A stretch of 38,168 bases of DNA from CAYJMQ01 sp964371555 (GCA_964371555.1 CAYJMQ010000015.1:1-38168), one strand, 5' to 3'. Shown: positions 8,207-17,074, numbered from the stretch's first letter. The notes: generated by a model not told the origin, from the letters alone. Translations and numbers: made by a program.

Positions 8207-10117
8207 TTAGGGCTTGTCTCCCGGCTTAACCTGTTCCCCTCTGTGATTCTTCCCCACACCCCCCTCATCAAGCCCCCCCCCATTTTTAGGCTTTGCCGCT
8301 TTAAACTTCTTTGGAATCACTTTCCCGGAGGCAATCATCTGAACCTCGTTCCCATCGAGGGTTTCATACTCAAGAAGCGCATTGGCAAGGTTGTGAAGAA
8401 TATTCGTTTTTTCAGTTAAAATCTTTTTGGCGCGGTCATAATTTTTCTGAATAATACTTCTGATCTCCTGATCAATGAGAGTGGCTACCTGTTCACTATA
8501 ATTTTTGTGCGTCCCAAGTTCTTTCCCCAAAAAGATCTGCTCTTCTTTTTTTCCAACGGTCATCGGCCCGATCTTCTCACTCATCCCCCATTCACAGACC
8601 ATCTTTCGCGCAAGTTCTGTCGCCTGTTCAAAATCGTTGGCCGCCCCCGAACTCAAATGCCCAAGAATAATCTCTTCCGCAATCCGCCCCCCCATCATAA
8701 CGGAGATTTTATTCTCCGCGAATTCCTTTGTCATTGTATAACGATCATCCTTCGGAAGCATTTGTGTGAGCCCCAGCGAGTGCCCCCGGGGTATAATCGT
8801 AACCTTATGAACCGGATCGGTCCCTCTGATAGAAGAGGCAACGAGCGCATGCCCCCCTTCGTGGTAGGCTGTATTTCGCTTCTCTTCTTCGGTCATGATC
8901 AGGCTTCGTCGCTCGGTCCCCATCATGACCTTATCTTTGGCTGCCTCAAAATGCTCCTGAAGAATAAATTCATTCCCCTCGCGGGCTGCAAGGAGCGCTG
9001 CCTCATTGACAAGATTTGAAAGATCAGCCCCCGAAAAGCCGGGGGTCCCGCGAGCGATCAGTTTTAAATCAACATCTGGCGCCAAAGGCATTTTTTTGGA
9101 GTGAACCCGAAGAATTCCTTCGCGTCCCCCCACATCTGGAATTTGAACGATGACACGCCTGTCAAAACGGCCCGGCCTGAGAAGCGCGGGATCAAGAACA
9201 TCCGGACGGTTTGTGGCGGCAATAAGAATCACCCCTTCATTCGACTCAAATCCATCCATTTCAACCAAAAGCTGGTTGAGCGTTTGCTCACGCTCATCGT
9301 GCCCGCCGCCAAGCCCTGCCCCGCGATATCTTCCGACGGCATCAATTTCATCAATGAAGATAATGCATGGGGCATGCTTTTTTCCCTGTTCAAAAAGATC
9401 ACGCACGCGAGACGCCCCTACCCCCACAAACATTTCGACAAAATCCGAACCACTGATGCTGTAAAATGGAACCCCTGCCTCCCCCGCAATCGCCCGGGCA
9501 AGAAGCGTTTTTCCCGTCCCTGGATGCCCCATGAGCAAAACCCCTTTGGGAATCCGCCCTCCCAGCTTTGTAAATTTCTTCGGATCCTTTAAAAAGTCGA
9601 TAATCTCTTCAAGCTCTGATTTGGCTTCATCAACGCCCGCGACATCTTTAAAAGTCACCTTTTGATGATGTTCGGTAAGCAGCTTTGCGCGGCTCTTTCC
9701 AAAAGACATCGCCTTCCCCCCCCCCACCTGAATTTGTCTCAGGAAAAAAATCATGAGGGCGATGAGAAGAACCGCAGGCCCCAGCTGCAGAAGAAGGGGC
9801 TGCCAGAACGGCGGTTCATCCATCATATAGTTTGGGATGATGCCGTGGCTTTTCAAAATATTAAAAATTTCATCGCCGGTGTTTCCGATGGTCCGGAATT
9901 TCTGGCCATTGCGATGTTCAGGTTTGTACTTTCCAAAAATTTCGTTTTTATTTGTAAAGGTAACTTCCGCCACGCGCTTCTTTTCAATATCTTCGATAAA
10001 TTCGTTAAACTTGATTTCAAGATGCGGCGATTCAAGTCGGTAAAAGCGATGAAGAACCCCTAAAAACACCAAAATCATGACCGCCCACAAGGCAATCGTC
10101 TTATGTGTCTGTTTCAA
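8207..10117 (-). CDS. ftsH: ATP-dependent zinc metalloprotease FtsH
   Basis: 636 residues, normal length. FtsH is a membrane AAA+ protease that removes misassembled membrane proteins and short-lived regulators. Two membrane segments (about 8-22 and 108-126) flank a periplasmic domain. Walker A is GHPGTGKT at 197-204, Walker B is IIFIDEIDAVG, and the second region of homology is AATNRPDVLDPALLRPGRFDRR. The zinc motif reads HEGGH at 419-423 where HEAGH is usual; the metal ligands are kept. The C-terminal tail (about 610-636) is Gly/Lys-rich and of low complexity. It lies 74 bp downstream of tilS and 37 bp upstream of folP. tilS next to ftsH is a common arrangement. Confidence 0.96.
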   Translation of the reverse strand: MKQTHKTIALWAVMILVFLGVLHRFYRLESPHLEIKFNEFIEDIEKKRVAEVTFTNKNEIFGKYKPEHRNGQKFRTIGNTGDEIFNILKSHGIIPNYMMDEPPFWQPLLLQLGPAVLLIALMIFFLRQIQVGGGKAMSFGKSRAKLLTEHHQKVTFKDVAGVDEAKSELEEIIDFLKDPKKFTKLGGRIPKGVLLMGHPGTGKTLLARAIAGEAGVPFYSISGSDFVEMFVGVGASRVRDLFEQGKKHAPCIIFIDEIDAVGRYRGAGLGGGHDEREQTLNQLLVEMDGFESNEGVILIAATNRPDVLDPALLRPGRFDRRVIVQIPDVGGREGILRVHSKKMPLAPDVDLKLIARGTPGFSGADLSNLVNEAALLAAREGNEFILQEHFEAAKDKVMMGTERRSLIMTEEEKRNTAYHEGGHALVASSIRGTDPVHKVTIIPRGHSLGLTQMLPKDDRYTMTKEFAENKISVMMGGRIAEEIILGHLSSGAANDFEQATELARKMVCEWGMSEKIGPMTVGKKEEQIFLGKELGTHKNYSEQVATLIDQEIRSIIQKNYDRAKKILTEKTNILHNLANALLEYETLDGNEVQMIASGKVIPKKFKAAKPKNGGGLDEGGVGKNHRGEQVKPGDKP

Positions 10118-10191
10118 TTTTCCCTCACGGTTTTCAAGATCATTCTCAATGAATGTAACTTCATGATATCATATCGGATTATATGCGGCAA

Positions 10192-11235
10192 TCATAAAGC
10201 TCTAATTTTTTGCCACTGAATCTCTTCTTTCGTGCGACTGGCCACAATTCCCTCTGGTAAAATAATCTTTTTATTCGAAACCGCGTTAAAAAACAACTTC
10301 CTGTTTTCTTCGATATGCTGGCTCGAATAATTTCTCCGGGGAGAAAACCGGTCTAACACCATTTTAATGATCCGTCGCTGCAGCGCCACATCCAAATTTT
10401 TAAAATCGCCGACCCGGATAGAAGCCCCCCCTTTTTTCCAATGAATATGGCGCTCCCCCCATTCTTTTTCAATGGCCTTCAGGAATTGATTTTCCGAAGC
10501 CAAAACCCCCATCATGCGCGGCAATGATTTAAATAAATTCCATTGGAACTCTTTTTTAAGAAATGGAATAAGCCTGTGTCGAACCCGATTTCTCAATATA
10601 TGATGGGAATCGTTTGTTTCGTCCAGACAATAACGAATGTTTTGTAATTGTAAATAATCCAAAATCTCCTGCTTTGTCACAGTGAGCAAGGGGCGAATCA
10701 GACACTCATTTTTTCTTTCGGTTTTGGGTTTCATCCCGGAAAGACCGGACGGACCGCTTCCTTTGATCAGGTTCACAAAAAAGGTTTCAACCTGGTCATC
10801 CAGATGATGTCCGGTCGCGATCTTTACTGTCCTTTGCCTGTTCATGAAGGAGCCAAAGGTTTCGGCCTCTTTTTTCAGAAAGCGATAGCGCTCTCCGCGC
10901 GCAGCTTCTTCCATGGAGAGTTTTTGCTCTTTTTGAATCGTCCCGCAGTCTGCCTCGCCCGAAACAAAAGGGAATCCCAATTTCTCAGACCAGTTTCGGA
11001 CAAAGACCTTTTCAGCATCAGCCGAGTCTCTCAGATGATGATGAAAATAAGCAACCTTAAGATCCCATCCCTCCCTCTTTGCCCATTGTGAAAGCAAAAG
11101 CAGCAAGCAAAGCGAATCTGCCCCTCCGGAGACGGCAACCACACAGCGATCATCTTTCGTGAGCAGTCCCTCATCCCGGATAAACCTTCTCACCTTCAAT
11201 TCAAATTTTTTTTTAAAATTCGTTTTCTCTTGCAT
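10192..11235 (-). CDS. tilS: tRNA(Ile)-lysidine synthetase
   Basis: 347 residues from the ATG at 11235; an in-frame GTG at 11265 would add 10 basic residues and cannot be excluded. TilS converts C34 of the CAU-anticodon isoleucine tRNA to lysidine so that it reads AUA. The PP-loop motif VAVSGGADSLCLLLLL is intact, followed by AYFHHHLRDSADAE, ATGHHLDDQVETFFVNL and RPLLTVTKQEI. About 180 C-terminal residues form the tRNA-binding part. It is the first gene of the minus-strand operon and diverges from the exported transglutaminase-like gene, leaving only 66 bp for both promoters. Confidence 0.93.
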   Translation of the reverse strand: MQEKTNFKKKFELKVRRFIRDEGLLTKDDRCVVAVSGGADSLCLLLLLSQWAKREGWDLKVAYFHHHLRDSADAEKVFVRNWSEKLGFPFVSGEADCGTIQKEQKLSMEEAARGERYRFLKKEAETFGSFMNRQRTVKIATGHHLDDQVETFFVNLIKGSGPSGLSGMKPKTERKNECLIRPLLTVTKQEILDYLQLQNIRYCLDETNDSHHILRNRVRHRLIPFLKKEFQWNLFKSLPRMMGVLASENQFLKAIEKEWGERHIHWKKGGASIRVGDFKNLDVALQRRIIKMVLDRFSPRRNYSSQHIEENRKLFFNAVSNKKIILPEGIVASRTKEEIQWQKIRAL

Positions 11236-11301
11236 TCGTTTTTTTACCCTGTTAGAGAAGCGCACCGGTTATCAATACCTTGAATAAAAAGGAGTGTCAA
11301 A

Positions 11302-13035
11302 ATGAGGAAACAAATCTTTATTCTCACTGTATTTTCGGCGATTGGAGTCGTATTGATCGCGGCAAAAGTGCGATCGGGAGACTCTGGCGACCCTTTTTTG
11401 CGCGATTTTTTTAAAAATCCGAAACAATACATCAATCAAAAACCAAAAACCGATTATTCGCAGGCAAGAGACTTTGAGAAACAAAAAGAGTATTTCCAGA
11501 AGCTGGTAAAAAAACAACGCGCTGATAGACAAAAAAATCCGGCTCTTAAAACCCCGCGCGATATCATTATAGATCGGGGAGAACAAAAGATTGAACCGGG
11601 GGAAAAGCGCGCTTATTTTGACCATGATCGCGCGGAACTGATTTTGGGGAAGAATTTTGAAAATAACCTCTTTAAGCTTCATGAGAATGAGAACGGACAA
11701 ACCATTCTCATGGAGGGAGGCGCCCATACCCAATGGGGATGGTCAAACGATTACTGGCCAATCGCATTCGGATCCCTTTCGATGCGCTACACTTTCTCAC
11801 GCTTTTACAATAACTATATGGAGGCTTTTAACAGCTATCGACAGCCCCACGAATATAAGGAAGGGCGCAGGCTCAATTGGAATAAGCCGTTGAAAGCAGA
11901 TTTTTCAGACGATTGGTCACCGGCAGAAAAATATGATCTCTTGGTCGGTGATGAAAATTTCTCTCTCACCAATGCCCTAAAACAGGAAGGGTTGGGGCAT
12001 AGCGATGTCAAAACCAGAGAAGATGCCCAGGGGAATATTGAGGAGATTGTCTCGTTGAAAAAAGATGTCGCTCTCTGGATGGGGAAATGCCATGGCTGGG
12101 CTGCCGCGGCAATGGTGGTCCCCCGTATCGATCGCGATATAACGGTTCGCGGGGCCAAAGGGGATTGGATCCATTTTCATCCGGACGATATTCGGGGCCT
12201 TGTAACGCTCAAATGGGCGCAGTCGGATTTTAAAACAGTTTATGTCGGCGGGCGCTGCAATAAAAACCTTAAAAAGGGAGAAATCCAGACAGATCCGGAG
12301 ACGGGAGCTATTTACGATGATGAATGTTTTGATGTAAATCCGGCAACTTTTCACGCCATCATGGTAAACCAGCTTGGACTTCGCGAAAAATCGGTCGTGA
12401 TGGATGCCACATTTGATGATGAGGTCTGGAACCATCCGATCCGTTATTACGCAATTACGGGCTTTTTTAATCCGGAAACAAGGCAACAATATAGCAATGT
12501 GAGGGATGCGCTGGCTCCTTATCATTTCTCAGGGGTACACCCCGCAGGGGATCCATTTAAAACATTGCGCGAAACAAAATGGAAAGAGGCGCACCGTTAT
12601 TCAAAACAGTGGATCGCCTATAAAAACAGAACCGGCGATGAATTCCGTCCAAAACAGGTGGTGGGTGTCATCATGGATGTGACTTATCTCGTTGAAACAC
12701 AGCCGACGCATGGAACTCCATACGATGATCAGATAGTTAAGGTAACCTATTATTATGACCTTGAACTGGATGAAAATGGAACTCTCGTGGGAGGTGAGTG
12801 GTATACGAATCTTCACCCCGATTTTCTCTGGGGGGTTGTCCCCGATGAGAAGCCCAAGAATCGTATTGATGAGGTTCTTTCAACAAATTATGATGGATCC
12901 GCAAAGAGCCTGATTAAAATCGGTCGGGAAGGGATCGATCAGTCGGGCAAATATACCCCTTTCGAGCTTTCGTCCCTTGGAAATCAAGCCCCTTTGGCTA
13001 CGGTGGTCGATTATCTGGTTGAAAAAACGAAATGA
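11302..13035 (+). CDS. Exported transglutaminase-like (elicitor-type) protein
   Basis: 577 residues, with a hydrophobic N-terminus (ILTVFSAIGVVLIAAKV) that serves as signal peptide or anchor. The ATG follows AAAAAGGAG closely. The motif GKCHGWAAAAMV places a likely catalytic Cys at 263, followed by His351 (TFHAIMVNQ) and Asp368 (SVVMDATFDDEVWNHP). This Cys-His-Asp order with CHGW resembles the transglutaminase-elicitor family (M81/GP42-like, PF16683) known from oomycetes and some marine bacteria; I base this on motif recognition, not a search. Such enzymes would cross-link or deamidate protein glutamines outside the cytoplasm. Its stop overlaps the start of a clostripain-like protease gene by 4 bases, so the two are probably made together. 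Confidence 0.65.
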   Translation: MRKQIFILTVFSAIGVVLIAAKVRSGDSGDPFLRDFFKNPKQYINQKPKTDYSQARDFEKQKEYFQKLVKKQRADRQKNPALKTPRDIIIDRGEQKIEPGEKRAYFDHDRAELILGKNFENNLFKLHENENGQTILMEGGAHTQWGWSNDYWPIAFGSLSMRYTFSRFYNNYMEAFNSYRQPHEYKEGRRLNWNKPLKADFSDDWSPAEKYDLLVGDENFSLTNALKQEGLGHSDVKTREDAQGNIEEIVSLKKDVALWMGKCHGWAAAAMVVPRIDRDITVRGAKGDWIHFHPDDIRGLVTLKWAQSDFKTVYVGGRCNKNLKKGEIQTDPETGAIYDDECFDVNPATFHAIMVNQLGLREKSVVMDATFDDEVWNHPIRYYAITGFFNPETRQQYSNVRDALAPYHFSGVHPAGDPFKTLRETKWKEAHRYSKQWIAYKNRTGDEFRPKQVVGVIMDVTYLVETQPTHGTPYDDQIVKVTYYYDLELDENGTLVGGEWYTNLHPDFLWGVVPDEKPKNRIDEVLSTNYDGSAKSLIKIGREGIDQSGKYTPFELSSLGNQAPLATVVDYLVEKTK

Positions 13036-13078
13036 CATTACGCTACGCCACGAGTGGCTTCGCGTTCGGAATGACATT
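13032..13078 (+). repeat. 39-bp repeat insertion at the protease start codon
   Basis: ATGACATT occurs at 13032-13039 and again at 13071-13078. The 39 bp from one to the other carry a palindrome-like sequence (ACGCTACGCCACGAGTGGC) of the dispersed-repeat type. Thirteen codons were gained in frame and the 4-base overlap with the upstream gene was kept. Confidence 0.6.
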
Positions 13079-14693
13079 TTTTTTATTTTCAAACATTTCA
13101 CAAGCCGGCCTTCCAACTGTTGAATGTAAAGATCTCTGGTGGAAAAACAAGCTTACAAAGGGGGAGTATCTCTACTCTTTCGATCTCCACAAAAACAAAA
13201 CGGAACGTGGAAACGAAGGCTATGCCCCTTTTTATGAATCGATCTTGCGCCAATCGTGCTTCAAAGAATGGGCTGTTTTTATCTACATGAATGCCGACAA
13301 CGATCTTACGCTCGCAAGCTATACCGATATTGATGAAATGGAAAATATTGGATCAGCAGTCTCTGTCGATGTCATTGTCTATCACGATAGCAATGAAAAT
13401 ACGGGATCGAGATATCTTCACATCGCAAAAGATCCGGAAGTTAAAAAGGGGACCATTCGTAAAAACAGAAAGCGCCCCAGAGACTTTGTCGATTTTCACG
13501 ATTTGGATATCCTCTCCCCCATTGCCAAATGGCTTCCTGAAACAGACAGCGCAAATGTTGAGACGTTTCAAAATTTTCTTGAGTGGGGACTCAAACACTA
13601 TCCTTCCAAACATGTCGCAATCATCGTTTGGAGTCATGGCATGGGGTGGGGGGCGACAGTTGGCGATGAATATGATTTCACGACCCCCTCTTCCGGATCT
13701 CGAACAACAGAAAATATTTATGATCCCCTGAAAGTCCTCCGTCATCTTTCAAATCTTTCAAAGGCGCCCCCCGCAGGGGCGCCCCCAGCGGCCGGCGGAA
13801 TTTCATTTGATGGCGCCAGTGATGACCATTCGATAACGATCCCACAGCTTAGAAAATCGCTTACAAATTTAAGAATGGAATATCGGGATGGAAAACCATT
13901 TGATGTTCTGGGATCAGATGCCTGTCTGATGCAGATGCTTGAGGTTGCCTTTGAACTCAAAGATGAAGCCCGATTTATCATTGGATCGCAAGCGACACAG
14001 ACAAACCTCGGCTGGCCATACACAACTATTTTGCGAGAGCTCATCCATCATCCCCTCGGCCAAAAAACAAACGAAACTTTCGGGGAAGGAATCGATGCCG
14101 CCTACCAATGGGCAAAAAAAATCCCAAAGCTCTACCAGAAAAGTTATTCAGGCGATTCAAATTCTTCTCAAGGGAAAAATCCAAAAGCGGTCATGACCAC
14201 CGTAAACAGCGCAGAGCTCAGCTTGGCATTCCCTCATGTTTTAAACGATTTCGGAGATGCCCTCATGAATTTTACCCAATCAAATGAAGGACTGAGAGTT
14301 GATCAACTGAGATCCCTCATCGGAAAAACCTTTTCATTCTCAGGTCTTTCACAGGATCTTTATCATTTTACATTACTGATAAACGAGTGGCTCAAAGAGG
14401 GCCGGCGGGCCCCTTCACCCCCTTCCCCCCCTTCATATAACGAACTCAGGAAAGCAACTGAATCTCTTGAGAACTGGTTGACGCGAATCACCCTCTCCCG
14501 CGGTGTTTCACAATACTATGATGAGGTAGAGAAAACAGGGGCGGCAAAGACGGTCAGCATCTGGCTTCCAGCCTCAAACGAGGAATTCAGGAAACATTTT
14601 GTGGAATTTAAGCGGTCACGATTGTATCGGGATTCTTCCTCACCAACGAACCTCGGGGGATGGGCGCGGTTCAATGAATATGTTCACAAGTAG
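13032..14693 (+). CDS. Exported clostripain-type cysteine protease (peptidase C11)
   Basis: 553 residues. The catalytic pair of the C11 family is visible: His202 in VAIIVWSHGMGWG and Cys298 in DVLGSDACLMQMLEVAFEL, followed by the typical IGSQATQTNLGWPY. The early WAVFIYMNADNDL segment also fits the family. These are caspase-fold proteases that often cut after Arg. The N-terminus (MTLRYATSGFAFGMTFFLFSN...) serves as signal peptide, but its first 13 residues come from a short repeat inserted at the start codon; the older start is probably the ATG at 13071. The GC-rich stretches at 13763-13795 and 14399-14413 add Ala/Pro/Gly loops. Confidence 0.85.
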   Translation: MTLRYATSGFAFGMTFFLFSNISQAGLPTVECKDLWWKNKLTKGEYLYSFDLHKNKTERGNEGYAPFYESILRQSCFKEWAVFIYMNADNDLTLASYTDIDEMENIGSAVSVDVIVYHDSNENTGSRYLHIAKDPEVKKGTIRKNRKRPRDFVDFHDLDILSPIAKWLPETDSANVETFQNFLEWGLKHYPSKHVAIIVWSHGMGWGATVGDEYDFTTPSSGSRTTENIYDPLKVLRHLSNLSKAPPAGAPPAAGGISFDGASDDHSITIPQLRKSLTNLRMEYRDGKPFDVLGSDACLMQMLEVAFELKDEARFIIGSQATQTNLGWPYTTILRELIHHPLGQKTNETFGEGIDAAYQWAKKIPKLYQKSYSGDSNSSQGKNPKAVMTTVNSAELSLAFPHVLNDFGDALMNFTQSNEGLRVDQLRSLIGKTFSFSGLSQDLYHFTLLINEWLKEGRRAPSPPSPPSYNELRKATESLENWLTRITLSRGVSQYYDEVEKTGAAKTVSIWLPASNEEFRKHFVEFKRSRLYRDSSSPTNLGGWARFNEYVHK

Positions 14694-14749
14694 CCGTTTA
14701 AGAATTCCCCGCTTGTCAAAACAACGGTTTCAGAGTAAAAGCGCCCCGC

Positions 14750-16264
14750 ATGTTTCGCCTTTGCCTGATTGCCGGTCTTTTTCTTCCTTTCTTTTCCCAA
14801 TCCGGCGCCGCAGCTGAAAACGAGCAAGAGCTTTTTAAAACAATGAGCGCTCTTATGGAGCAGGCCAGTCCTGAAATTGAGAATTCAGATTATCTGAAAC
14901 AGAATCATCGAATAGCCGATCTTCAACGAATCACCCCCGTGGAAGAGCTCTACATTAAAATCTTAATCGCATCGGGCGTTGATCCACTTCCCCTCTCTGG
15001 TTTTGAGAGAGATATTTCTGATATTTTAAAGCAATCGTTTCCTTATTTTGGCTCTGAACTTGCTTTTTACTACGAAAAATATCGCCTCATTCTTCTTCCG
15101 GGACTTTGTCATTGGAGCTATCTTCATTTTAAAAAATTAAACTCCTGGCTTAAAGAAAATAATTTACGTTCAAAAAAAATATTATACGCGCTCCCCGAAC
15201 GGAAATTTACGGAAACTACCCCGCTTATTTCAAAAGAGAACTGGGCGCTTACATTCGAACCGACAAAGGGCTCCACTTATCTCCTCTCTTTCGGCGGGCG
15301 CTGGTTTTCGCATCTTTCGTGGGGGGGAGTGAATACGGTGGTAGGGGGAGTAATTGCGTCTGGATATATCGTAGGAGGCCTGATCATCCATCATGATTTC
15401 AACTTTTCATTTAACAACGGCTCCTTTATTGTTTCTTCCGCTATCCATAGAGGCAATACATTTTCAGTAGGTCCTTTTTATTTTACTCGTTATGGAAAGT
15501 ATAGCAGCCATGAATCAGGCCATACCTATCAGTCTGCCATTCTGGGCCCCTTTTATCTGCCGCTTGCAGGCATATCACTGCTTTATACAAGAGACACCGA
15601 TACTCTCTTTAATGCTCTCGCAGGTCATACTGATGAATGGGGAGAGATCGATGAAGAACTGAAAACAGGAAGAAGTAAAAAAGGGGAAAAGCTTATAAAA
15701 AAAATCCCTCTCGTTGTTGTAAAATCTCCTTTAGACAGCGACTTTGAGACCGTTTTAGAAATCCTTCTCAGCGGAGAAGCAGATCTTGAAATGATTCAGT
15801 TTCTAAAACGATCTGGCTGTGAAAATTTGGAATATCAGGCATTTCTAATTAAAACACTTCCACTTAAAAAATACCTGCAATCACGCTTTTTCCCATCTCA
15901 TCGAAGCACGCTTGAACGCGCCCTTAAACTTTACTTTCCAAAAACGATTTCTTTAACCTGCGGCTGGCAGGAAGATCGGGAAAGAAAAAAAGCGATCTAT
16001 GAAGGGCTTTTGAAAAGGCTTGAAACTGAAGAACCGCTTAAAGAGTCGTTCTGGCTCGACATGACCTCTTCTTTTTTAACATTAGACCAGAAAAAAGATC
16101 TTTTTCAAAGACTCTTGAAGCAGATCCATGAAACATCGCGCCCGCTCAATTATCGCCAACGTCTTCAGCTGACGAGTAGAGAGTGGCTCCCATTCCTTTG
16201 GTCCCGTGATCTCGTTGATCCAAGGGAATATTATCTGGATCTCACTATGCCGCCCCGAAGCTAA
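14750..16264 (+). CDS. Exported protein with HESGH motif, function unknown
   Basis: 504 residues with a Sec signal peptide (MFRLCLIAGLFLPFFSQSGAAAEN, cleavage near residue 22). The middle has Gly-rich hydrophobic stretches (WGGVNTVVGGVIASGYIVGGLII, about 200-223) followed by HESGHTYQSAILGPFYLPLAGISLL, with HESGH at 254-258. The combination HExGHxxQSxxLGPxYLP is reminiscent of small membrane proteins in Bacteroidetes and has a zincin-like HExxH look, but no third ligand is obvious and I do not assign a function. The C-terminal half is helical and charged. Its last eight codons and its stop lie in a 40-bp repeat that recurs at 17035. It follows the protease by 56 bp on the same strand and is probably co-transcribed. 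Confidence 0.55.
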   Translation: MFRLCLIAGLFLPFFSQSGAAAENEQELFKTMSALMEQASPEIENSDYLKQNHRIADLQRITPVEELYIKILIASGVDPLPLSGFERDISDILKQSFPYFGSELAFYYEKYRLILLPGLCHWSYLHFKKLNSWLKENNLRSKKILYALPERKFTETTPLISKENWALTFEPTKGSTYLLSFGGRWFSHLSWGGVNTVVGGVIASGYIVGGLIIHHDFNFSFNNGSFIVSSAIHRGNTFSVGPFYFTRYGKYSSHESGHTYQSAILGPFYLPLAGISLLYTRDTDTLFNALAGHTDEWGEIDEELKTGRSKKGEKLIKKIPLVVVKSPLDSDFETVLEILLSGEADLEMIQFLKRSGCENLEYQAFLIKTLPLKKYLQSRFFPSHRSTLERALKLYFPKTISLTCGWQEDRERKKAIYEGLLKRLETEEPLKESFWLDMTSSFLTLDQKKDLFQRLLKQIHETSRPLNYRQRLQLTSREWLPFLWSRDLVDPREYYLDLTMPPRS

Positions 16265-16278
16265 GGCGCTCATTCCTT
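16239..16278 (+). repeat. 40-bp direct repeat, left copy
   Basis: Perfect 40-bp copy of 17035-17074, starting ATCTCACTATGCCGCC. It contains the stop codon of the HESGH protein gene (16262-16264) and, on the other strand, the bases that form the end of the lipase gene in the right copy. The two copies bracket the toxin-antitoxin pair. Confidence 0.9.
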
Positions 16279-16282
16279 GAAT

Positions 16283-16308
16283 CCATTCCTCTTTATAACG
16301 AGGAATGG
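16283..16308. terminator. Hairpin at the left edge of the toxin-antitoxin insert
   Basis: CCATTCCTC (16283-16291) and GAGGAATGG (16300-16308) form a perfect 9-bp stem with an 8-nt AT-rich loop. It could end transcription from the upstream exported-protein genes or serve as an operator or end structure of the insert. There is no T-run after it, so the terminator role is uncertain. Confidence 0.45.
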
Positions 16309-16412
16309 ACATACATACATTGTTCACAAAAATCGCTTAAAGCCCATGAGCAAAAAAAGACTTGATTGATATTACCATTTTTGATAATATTAGTATCAGT
16401 GATGGCATCTGT

Positions 16413-16727
16413 ATGCTCATAGTTGATAAGTTTAAGACGGAAGCTGGTAAAGAACCCTATTTCGAGTGGATAGAGATGCTGGATATGGTCACACAAGCAA
16501 AGATTTACGCATATGTAGACCGTGTAGCGTTAGGCGGTGGTAAGAAAAATTTGGAGCCTGTGGGAGATGGAGTTTTTGAGATTAAGATTGATTATGGGCC
16601 TGGATACCGAGTTTATTTTGGGAGAAGTAAAAACCGAATAATATTGCTCATAGGAGGGGATAAAAGCTCCCAGAATAGAAATATAAAAAAAGCTAAAGAA
16701 TTTTGGAGGGTATATGAATCGAAGTAA
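16413..16727 (+). CDS. RelE/HigB-type (Gp49-like) toxin
   Basis: 104 residues from the ATG at 16413; an in-frame TTG at 16362 overlaps the likely promoter and would add 17 residues not seen in the family. It matches the short addiction-module killer family: FxxWIEML near the N-terminus, VxLGGGKKNLEPVGDGVFEIKIDYGPGYRVYF in the middle and ILLIGGDKSSQNRNIKKA at the end. Members are ribosome-dependent mRNA nucleases or related growth inhibitors. The gene ends inside the antitoxin start (14-bp overlap), the toxin-first order usual for HigBA-like pairs. AT-rich upstream sequence (TTGATA and TAATAT around 16366-16390) probably holds the promoter. Confidence 0.88.
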   Translation: MLIVDKFKTEAGKEPYFEWIEMLDMVTQAKIYAYVDRVALGGGKKNLEPVGDGVFEIKIDYGPGYRVYFGRSKNRIILLIGGDKSSQNRNIKKAKEFWRVYESK

Positions 16728-17010
16728 ATCATATGATCAAGAGTTAAGCGAAAAACTAAGAAACCCAAGATTTGCTCAAAATTTCCTTCTCACACTGCTA
16801 GAAGGAGAAGATGGCCTAACTGTTGAAGAAGCTCTTAAACATGCAATTCAACGAATGGGAATAAAGGAGTTTTCAGAAGTATCTGGCATCCCTTCTCCAA
16901 ACATCGTTGACTTCTTAAAAGACCGAAGACGCCCTAAACCAGAAACTCTCGATCTTTACCTTCGCCCCTTTCACTTAAAAATAAAGCTTGAGCTTGAAAA
17001 GGTTGCCTAA
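16714..17010 (+). CDS. HigA-like helix-turn-helix antitoxin
   Basis: 98 residues; the ATG is preceded by TTTTGGAGGG, a strong ribosome binding site lying inside the toxin gene. The C-terminal half has an XRE-like helix-turn-helix (AIQRMGIKEFSEVSGIPSPNIVDFLKDRRRPKPETLDLYLRPF), as in antitoxins that pair with Gp49-like toxins and repress their own promoter. The N-terminal part would bind the toxin. The pair is complete and looks intact. Confidence 0.85.
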   Translation: MNRSKSYDQELSEKLRNPRFAQNFLLTLLEGEDGLTVEEALKHAIQRMGIKEFSEVSGIPSPNIVDFLKDRRRPKPETLDLYLRPFHLKIKLELEKVA

Positions 17011-17034
17011 CAAGGGCTTGCTTATAAACTCAGT

Positions 17035-17074
17035 ATCTCACTATGCCGCCCCGAAGCTAAGGCGCTCATTCCTT
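17035..17074 (+). repeat. 40-bp direct repeat, right copy
   Basis: Perfect copy of 16239-16278. It contains the last codons and stop of the minus-strand lipase-like gene (17066-17074). The segment between the copies, 16279-17034, is 756 bp and holds only the toxin-antitoxin pair and its control sequences. Confidence 0.9.

Noticed and set aside
8507..10063. Several long plus-strand frames opposite ftsH
   Set aside because: They are antisense shadows of a strongly conserved gene and have no motifs or ribosome binding sites.
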